The position numbers and the translations under genes are program-made. DNA of 64,000 nt from Synechococcus sp. CCY 9618 (GTDB taxonomy: Bacteria > Cyanobacteriota > Cyanobacteriia > PCC-6307 > Cyanobiaceae). Each line of letters opens with the position of its first letter. The stretch's first letter is position 1. This document shows, in pieces, positions 59,935-64,000 of this stretch. The stretch is from positions 1 through 64,000 of the forward strand of contig NZ_JAFKRG010000040.1 in assembly GCF_019038415.1 (NCBI RefSeq). The letters are read 5' to 3'. A model generated the notes under the pieces. The model made no database searches. It was not told where the DNA came from and worked only from the letters and a program-made list of their open reading frames with translations.

Positions 59935-60993
59935 ATGTCCAACGCCACCACAACCAAACCCATCCCTTCCGACACCCGCAACCAACCCCAGGTGCTCTGC
60001 TTCGGCGAAGCGCTGATGAACCGCATCAACGGACCTGAAGCCGCCAGCGAGGCAGGCAGCATGGATATCCCAGGTGGGGCCCCGGCCAGCGTCGCCTGCG
60101 GCGTGGCCCGCCTCGGCACACCCGCCACGTTCCTGGGCCGCATCGGAGCCGATCCGATCGGTGCCCAGCTGATCGATCTCTTCGAGCAGCGGCAGGTGGC
60201 CACCCCGGCCCTCCAACGGGATCCGGAGCGCCCCACCCGGGTGGCCCGGCTGTCCCGGGAGGACGGCGGTGATCTGAGTTTCGAGGAATTCCTGGGCGAT
60301 CGGGGCCTGGGCTTCGCCGACACAGCAGTGGTGCCCGCCACCCTGGCCGAATCCGTGAAGCCCCTGCTTGAGGAAGCCAAATGGTTGCTCGTCAGCACCA
60401 ACACCCTCACCAGCGGATCCAGTGCCATGGCCCTTGATCTGCTGCTCAAGCGAGCCACGGCCCAGGGGGTCGGCATCGCCCTCGAAATCGACTGGCGCCC
60501 GGGCTTCTGGGGGCTGGCCGCCGATGCCGCTCCTTCGGCGGAGGTGCGACGTCGCTTCCGCCCCCTCGCCGAGGCGGCCACCCTGATTCGCTGCTCCGCC
60601 TCGGAGGCGGAAGGCTTTTTCGGCAGCGCCGATCCGGCGGCCATCCACGCTGGCCTGCCCAAGCGGCCCGCCGTGCTGGTTCTCGATCCCGACGGAACGG
60701 TGAACTGGTGTCTGGGGGGCCGCACAGGCACCCTGGCGGCCGTCGACCAGCATTCCCCCAGCCATCCCCTCGGTGTCGGGGAGGCATTCACTGCAGCCGT
60801 ACTCGACGGGCTCTGCCGCCAGCCGGACCTGCTTGAGGCACCAGCCCCAGGGGGTGAGGGCGTGGCCGGCCCCGGGCCGATCGAAGAATTGCTGCGCTTC
60901 GCCTCCGCCTGTGGTGCCATCGTGGGCCGTGTTGAAGGGGCGATTGAGCCCCAGCCCAGTCGTGAGGCGGTGCAGGAGTTTCTCTCCGCCTGA
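59935..60993 (+). CDS. PfkB-family carbohydrate kinase homolog with substituted active site
   Basis: 352 residues with the ribokinase/PfkB fold (fructokinase-like): VLCFGEALMNRI, DIPGGAPASVACGVARLG, RIGADPIGAQL, GSSAMALDLL and VLVLDPDGTVNW. Key residues differ from consensus: GEALMN where an Asp usually follows (GEALxD), GGAPAS for GGAPAN, and HPLGVGEAF in place of DTxGAGDxF, so the catalytic-base Asp is Glu283. It could be inactive or have altered chemistry. A good terminator follows. Confidence 0.8.
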   Translation: MSNATTTKPIPSDTRNQPQVLCFGEALMNRINGPEAASEAGSMDIPGGAPASVACGVARLGTPATFLGRIGADPIGAQLIDLFEQRQVATPALQRDPERPTRVARLSREDGGDLSFEEFLGDRGLGFADTAVVPATLAESVKPLLEEAKWLLVSTNTLTSGSSAMALDLLLKRATAQGVGIALEIDWRPGFWGLAADAAPSAEVRRRFRPLAEAATLIRCSASEAEGFFGSADPAAIHAGLPKRPAVLVLDPDGTVNWCLGGRTGTLAAVDQHSPSHPLGVGEAFTAAVLDGLCRQPDLLEAPAPGGEGVAGPGPIEELLRFASACGAIVGRVEGAIEPQPSREAVQEFLSA

Positions 60994-61050
60994 AACCAGC
61001 CACGTGGCCCTTCCCGCAGAGCGAGGGCTGGACACCATCGCTCCCCCTCA

Positions 61051-61078
61051 GCCCTCCGGCCCTGGCCGGAGGGCTTTG
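61051..61078 (+). terminator. rho-independent terminator after the PfkB-family gene
   Basis: GCCCTCCGGC - CCTG - GCCGGAGGGC followed by TTTGT: a perfect 10-bp stem with a 4-nt loop and a short T-tract on the plus strand, about 60 bp after the stop codon. Confidence 0.85.
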
Positions 61079-61091
61079 TCATGGGGGCCTC

Positions 61092-62231
61092 TCAGCTCGG
61101 CCGGCAGGTGAGCACCAGCTGATTGCGGTGCACCACCGCATCGCCCACCGTCCCCAGGCGGCGGCGCACCTCCTCGCTGCTCAGCCCCATGATCTGGCGC
61201 AGCTCCTCGCTGCTGAGGGTGCTCAGGCCCCGGCCCAGTTCCCGGCCGTCGCTGGCCAGCACCCGCACCGCATCACGCCTGGAGAAGTGGCCCTCCACCT
61301 GCCGGATGCCCACCGCCAGCAGGGAGGCCCCCTGCTGCAGCAGGGCCCGCTCAGCGCCCGCATCCACCCGCACGCTGCCCTTCACCAGCAGGGCATGGGC
61401 CAGCCAGCTCTTGCGGTCGGCCAGGGGAGTGGTGCTGGGCTGGAACACGGTGCCCACCTTGTCTCCGGCGAACAGGGCATCGAGCACCGCCGGGTCGCGA
61501 CCATCGGCAAGCCGCACCCGGATGCCACTGGACGTGGCGATGCGGGCCGCCGCCAGCTTGGTGGTCATGCCTCCGGTGCCCCACTGGCCGCCGCCCTCGG
61601 CCACGTGGCTGAGGCGCTCCAGTTCGACCAGATCACGCACCTCCTCGATCGGCAGCGCCTGAGCATCGGTGCGGGGATTGCCCGAATAGAGCCGGTCCAC
61701 GTCAGTGAGCAGCACCAGCTCGTCGGCGCCGATGGCCACCGCTACCAGGGCCGAAAGGGTGTCGTTGTCGCCGAAGCGCAGTTCGTCGGTGGCCAGGGTG
61801 TCGTTCTCGTTCACCACCGGCAGCACCCCCCAGGTGAGCAACTGCTCCAGGGTGCGGCAGGCGTTTCGGTAGCGGCGCCGGGACGCCAGATCGCTGCGGG
61901 TGAGCAGCACCTGGGCCACCGCCAGCCCGCGCACGGCGAAGGCGTCCTGGTAGAGCCCCATCAGCCGGCCCTGGCCCACGGCGGCGGCCGCCTGCAGGGC
62001 CACCACCTCGGTGGGGCGCTTCGTGAACCGCAGGGCCTCACAGCCCAGGCCCACGGCACCGCTGGTGACCAGGGCCAGCTGGTCGCCCCTGCGCTGCTGC
62101 CGGCCGAAGCTGGCCGCCAGATCGGCGATCACCGCCGCCGTGGGCCGCTCTGGGGTGCCCCGCAGCAGGCTGGTGCCCACCTTGATCACACGCCGCAGGC
62201 CGGCACCACCGGCCGCAGGAGTAGGCACCAT
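61092..62231 (-). CDS. proB: glutamate 5-kinase
   Basis: First step of proline biosynthesis. 379 residues: amino-acid kinase domain (RVIKVGTSLL, LVTSGAVGLG, NENDTLATDELRFGDNDTLS) and a C-terminal PUA domain (RRDAVRVLASDGRELG). The ATG overlaps the YqeG stop (TGATG). Confidence 0.95.
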   Translation of the reverse strand: MVPTPAAGGAGLRRVIKVGTSLLRGTPERPTAAVIADLAASFGRQQRRGDQLALVTSGAVGLGCEALRFTKRPTEVVALQAAAAVGQGRLMGLYQDAFAVRGLAVAQVLLTRSDLASRRRYRNACRTLEQLLTWGVLPVVNENDTLATDELRFGDNDTLSALVAVAIGADELVLLTDVDRLYSGNPRTDAQALPIEEVRDLVELERLSHVAEGGGQWGTGGMTTKLAAARIATSSGIRVRLADGRDPAVLDALFAGDKVGTVFQPSTTPLADRKSWLAHALLVKGSVRVDAGAERALLQQGASLLAVGIRQVEGHFSRRDAVRVLASDGRELGRGLSTLSSEELRQIMGLSSEEVRRRLGTVGDAVVHRNQLVLTCRPS

Positions 62232-62740
62232 CAGCCCGGAACCGAACCCACCCAGCGGGCCATGCGCAGCTCCAGGTTCTGCAGGCGGTCCTGGCGGCAG
62301 GGTTCGCCATCCGCGTCGATCGGCTTCACCAGCACGGTGAACAGGCCCATGCGGTTGCCCACCAGCACATCGGTGAACAGCCGGTCGCCCACCAGGGCCA
62401 CCCGGGCCGGGGGAAGATCGAGCTCCTGCAGCACCCGCCGCAGGGCCGACCGCCGCGGCTTGCTCGCGGAGGTGGTGTAAGGCAGGCCGAGGCTGTCGGC
62501 CACGGCGCCGATGCGGCGCCGTGAGGGATTGTTGCTCAGCAGATGCAGGGGGAGCCGCTCGCGGGCGTGGCGCAGCCAGAGTTCAGCCTGGGGGGGCAGG
62601 GTGGCCTGGCGACTGGGAAGCAGGGTGCGGTCCACATCCAGCACCAGGGCTCGGATGTCACGGTCGAGCAGATCCTGCAGGGGCAGGTGGGCCAGGGTCG
62701 TCCCCGGGAGCCAGTCGGGGGTGAGCAGATCCCGCAGCAT
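62231..62740 (-). CDS. YqeG-family HAD IIIA phosphatase
   Basis: 169 residues. Motif I LVLDVDRTLLPS, motif II LHLLSNNPSRRR, Lys in SKPRRSAL and motif IV VALVGDRLFTDVLVGNRMG. The YqeG group includes phosphatidylglycerophosphate phosphatases (Gep4/PgpH-like), so a role in membrane lipid synthesis is possible. TGATG overlaps on both sides: with DUF3727 upstream and proB downstream. Confidence 0.88.
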   Translation of the reverse strand: MLRDLLTPDWLPGTTLAHLPLQDLLDRDIRALVLDVDRTLLPSRQATLPPQAELWLRHARERLPLHLLSNNPSRRRIGAVADSLGLPYTTSASKPRRSALRRVLQELDLPPARVALVGDRLFTDVLVGNRMGLFTVLVKPIDADGEPCRQDRLQNLELRMARWVGSVPG

Positions 62741-63288
62741 CAGTCGTCGCTCTCCCGATCGTCGAGCTCCGCCTCGATGCGGGGCTGAACCCGCTCGAAT
62801 TCCTCCCCTTCCACCATCACCGCATCGGCCCCCTCCATGCGGGCCACCACGAAGAAGGGATCCAGGGGGATGTAGAGGCCGTATTCCTCCTCGCCGGCCA
62901 TGAAGCTCACCAGCAGTTCGTAGGTCTCGCTGTCGTCGTCCCCCTCCTCATCCTCCAGCTCATCAGGGTCGGGCTCCTCCAGTTCACCGCTGACGGTGAG
63001 GGTGACGGCGGAACGCACCAGGGTGAGGTCGTGCTCCTGAAGCACCACATCCGCCACCGACAGCACCGGCTCAGTGGCCGCAAGGGTCTCGATCAGTTCC
63101 GGGTCGTCATCCTCCTGCAGCCGGAACAGGCACACCGGGGTATCCACCGGCGTCAGCAGGGCGTAGTCGTGCCCGTCGAGGGGGATCAGCTGTTCCAGGA
63201 AGCACAGCAACTGGCGGCCGCTGCCGTCCCTCACCAGCACGGTGGGCACGTCGCCGGAGCCCGTCATGGCAGGGGGGTCGGAGGGCAT
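62740..63288 (-). CDS. DUF3727 family protein
   Basis: 182 residues from the ATG at 63288 (ATG at 63267 possible). Repeated beta-rich modules with acidic stretches (LQEDDDPELIETL, DPDELEDEEGDDDSETYELL) and VLVRDGSGRQLLCFLEQLI, matching cyanobacterial DUF3727 of unknown function. Its TGA overlaps the YqeG start. Follows ruvX by about 19 bp. Confidence 0.85.
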   Translation of the reverse strand: MPSDPPAMTGSGDVPTVLVRDGSGRQLLCFLEQLIPLDGHDYALLTPVDTPVCLFRLQEDDDPELIETLAATEPVLSVADVVLQEHDLTLVRSAVTLTVSGELEEPDPDELEDEEGDDDSETYELLVSFMAGEEEYGLYIPLDPFFVVARMEGADAVMVEGEEFERVQPRIEAELDDRESDD

Positions 63289-63307
63289 CGGGGAGGTGCG
63301 GGTGTTC

Positions 63308-63826
63308 TCAGAATGGATCAGCGCCTGCCGCTGCGCCCACGCCGATGGCCGCCGGGGCGACCGGATCGCCTGTGATCGCGCCTGGCGCAAGGGGTTCGGG
63401 GCCTTCCCGCAGCCACTGCTCCAGCAGCAGGGCCGCCGCCGCGCTGTCGAGGCGGCCGCTGCGGTCCCCGTGCAGCCCGCAGCGTTCGCCCGCCTCCCAG
63501 CTGCTGGCGTGCTCGTCCACCCAGGCCAGGGGCAGACCGTGACCCATGGCCGCAAGGGCGCGGCTGAGCCTGAGGCCATAGCGGCGGCAGTGAACCGCCT
63601 GGGGAGTGGGCCGCTGGCCGGCATCCAGAGGCAGACCCACCACCAGGGCCTCCACCCGCCGCTGGCGCACCAGGGTCAGCAGACGGGGCAGGTCGGCGGC
63701 GAAATCGCCCCGGGCCAGGGCCGGCAGGGGCGAGACCGTGAGCCCCAGAGGGTCGCAGCCGGCCAGGCCGATGCGACGGCGGCCCACATCCAGGGCGAGC
63801 ACCGAGCGGGGCCGCGGCACTGCCAT
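63308..63826 (-). CDS. ruvX: putative pre-16S rRNA nuclease / Holliday junction resolvase-like YqgF
   Basis: 172 residues with the RNase-H-like fold: VLALDVGRRRIGLAGCD (first Asp), VEALVVGLPLDAGQ and VDEHASSWEAGERCG (Glu/Asp), and a C-terminal Asp in GRLDSAAAALLLE. Removes 5' extra bases of pre-16S rRNA and possibly resolves junctions. The Ala/Gly-rich end is a short extension. Confidence 0.9.
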   Translation of the reverse strand: MAVPRPRSVLALDVGRRRIGLAGCDPLGLTVSPLPALARGDFAADLPRLLTLVRQRRVEALVVGLPLDAGQRPTPQAVHCRRYGLRLSRALAAMGHGLPLAWVDEHASSWEAGERCGLHGDRSGRLDSAAAALLLEQWLREGPEPLAPGAITGDPVAPAAIGVGAAAGADPF

Positions 63827-64000
63827 TCAGCGGGGCGCCAGGGGCAGATTCCCCAGGGGACCGCTGGGGGTGGGCATGGGCCGGCGACGGGGCTGGAGCT
63901 GCTCCAGCACCGCCCCGATGCGACGGGCGGCCCGCTGGGCCGGCTGGCCCTCCTGGCGCCGCCAGACGCTGCGGGCCATGAGCACCTCCTCGCCGTGGGC
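63827..64000 (-). CDS. C-terminal end of an unidentified gene (5' end beyond window)
   Basis: Open frame of about 57 codons entering from the right edge and ending at TGA 63827-63829, directly before the ruvX ATG (TGAATG). It starts AHGEEVLMARSVWRRQEGQP and ends PSGPLGNLPLAPR. A basic helix and a Pro-rich tail; no family recognised. Confidence 0.55.
   Translation of the reverse strand, partial: AHGEEVLMARSVWRRQEGQPAQRAARRIGAVLEQLQPRRRPMPTPSGPLGNLPLAPR

Overview
This window looks like a chromosomal segment of a high-GC unicellular picocyanobacterium of the Cyanobium/Synechococcus type. The evidence is a photosystem II gene (psb30), the aerobic chlorophyll cyclase (acsF), Ycf20, DUF2996, DUF3727, DUF6464 and DUF6737 proteins typical of cyanobacteria, Calvin-cycle and photorespiratory genes (a proteobacterial-type prk, class II fba, glycerate kinase) and lipid A synthesis (lpxD). 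Most of the window is dense housekeeping sequence with short spacers and many 1-4 bp stop/start overlaps. No tRNA, rRNA, insertion sequence or CRISPR array was seen.

Layout. 1-12.5 kb: end-truncated sigma factor, SGNH hydrolase, aminotransferase, family-4 uracil-DNA glycosylase, ispG, a Ctp protease, small membrane proteins, an HPPD-fold dioxygenase-like protein, mfd and a zinc-ribbon/HExxH membrane protein. 12.5-18.2 kb: the one clearly accessory region. It holds an intact E. coli-like gap gene, a decayed second gap, and three related genes for a secreted protein with a PEP-CTERM-like tail, of which only the middle one is intact. The order reads as a tandem duplication of a [secreted protein - gap] unit followed by decay. 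It is followed at once by an HpsJ-like membrane protein, a family associated with cyanobacterial exosortase/polysaccharide secretion. 18.3-24 kb: TerC, DUF6464, a DEAD-box helicase and small ORFs. 23.3-33.7 kb (minus strand): acsF-tldD-pmbA-fmt, then a catalytically degenerate RNB protein (Zam-like), ubiX and two small proteins, then a split TMEM165/GDT1 manganese transporter pair behind a YkgJ protein.

33.7-47 kb: psb30 (entirely antisense to the 3' end of a ClC gene), recJ, a CbbY-like phosphatase, ycf20, glycerate kinase, rpmF, an FtsH with only one visible membrane segment, a gentisate-dioxygenase-like bicupin, a MoaD-like carrier next to thrC, and a large UPF0182 protein. 47-56 kb (minus strand): fba with a good terminator, an oxidoreductase, accD, pilD, a proteobacterial-type phosphoribulokinase, leuB and lpxD, then a broken alpha/beta hydrolase and a polysaccharide deacetylase. 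56.4-58.8 kb: an unusual 791-residue fusion of a serine alpha/beta hydrolase to a subtilisin protease, both with apparently complete catalytic residues, followed by about 700 bp of noncoding DNA. 59.5-64 kb: a coiled-coil protein, a PfkB-family protein with substituted active-site residues, proB, YqeG phosphatase, DUF3727, ruvX and a truncated gene at the edge.

The most unusual items are the hydrolase-subtilisin fusion, the decayed [secreted protein - gap] tandem duplication, the two apparent pseudoenzymes (RNB and PfkB) and the psb30/ClC antisense arrangement. All functional statements come from reading motifs by eye; no database search was run.
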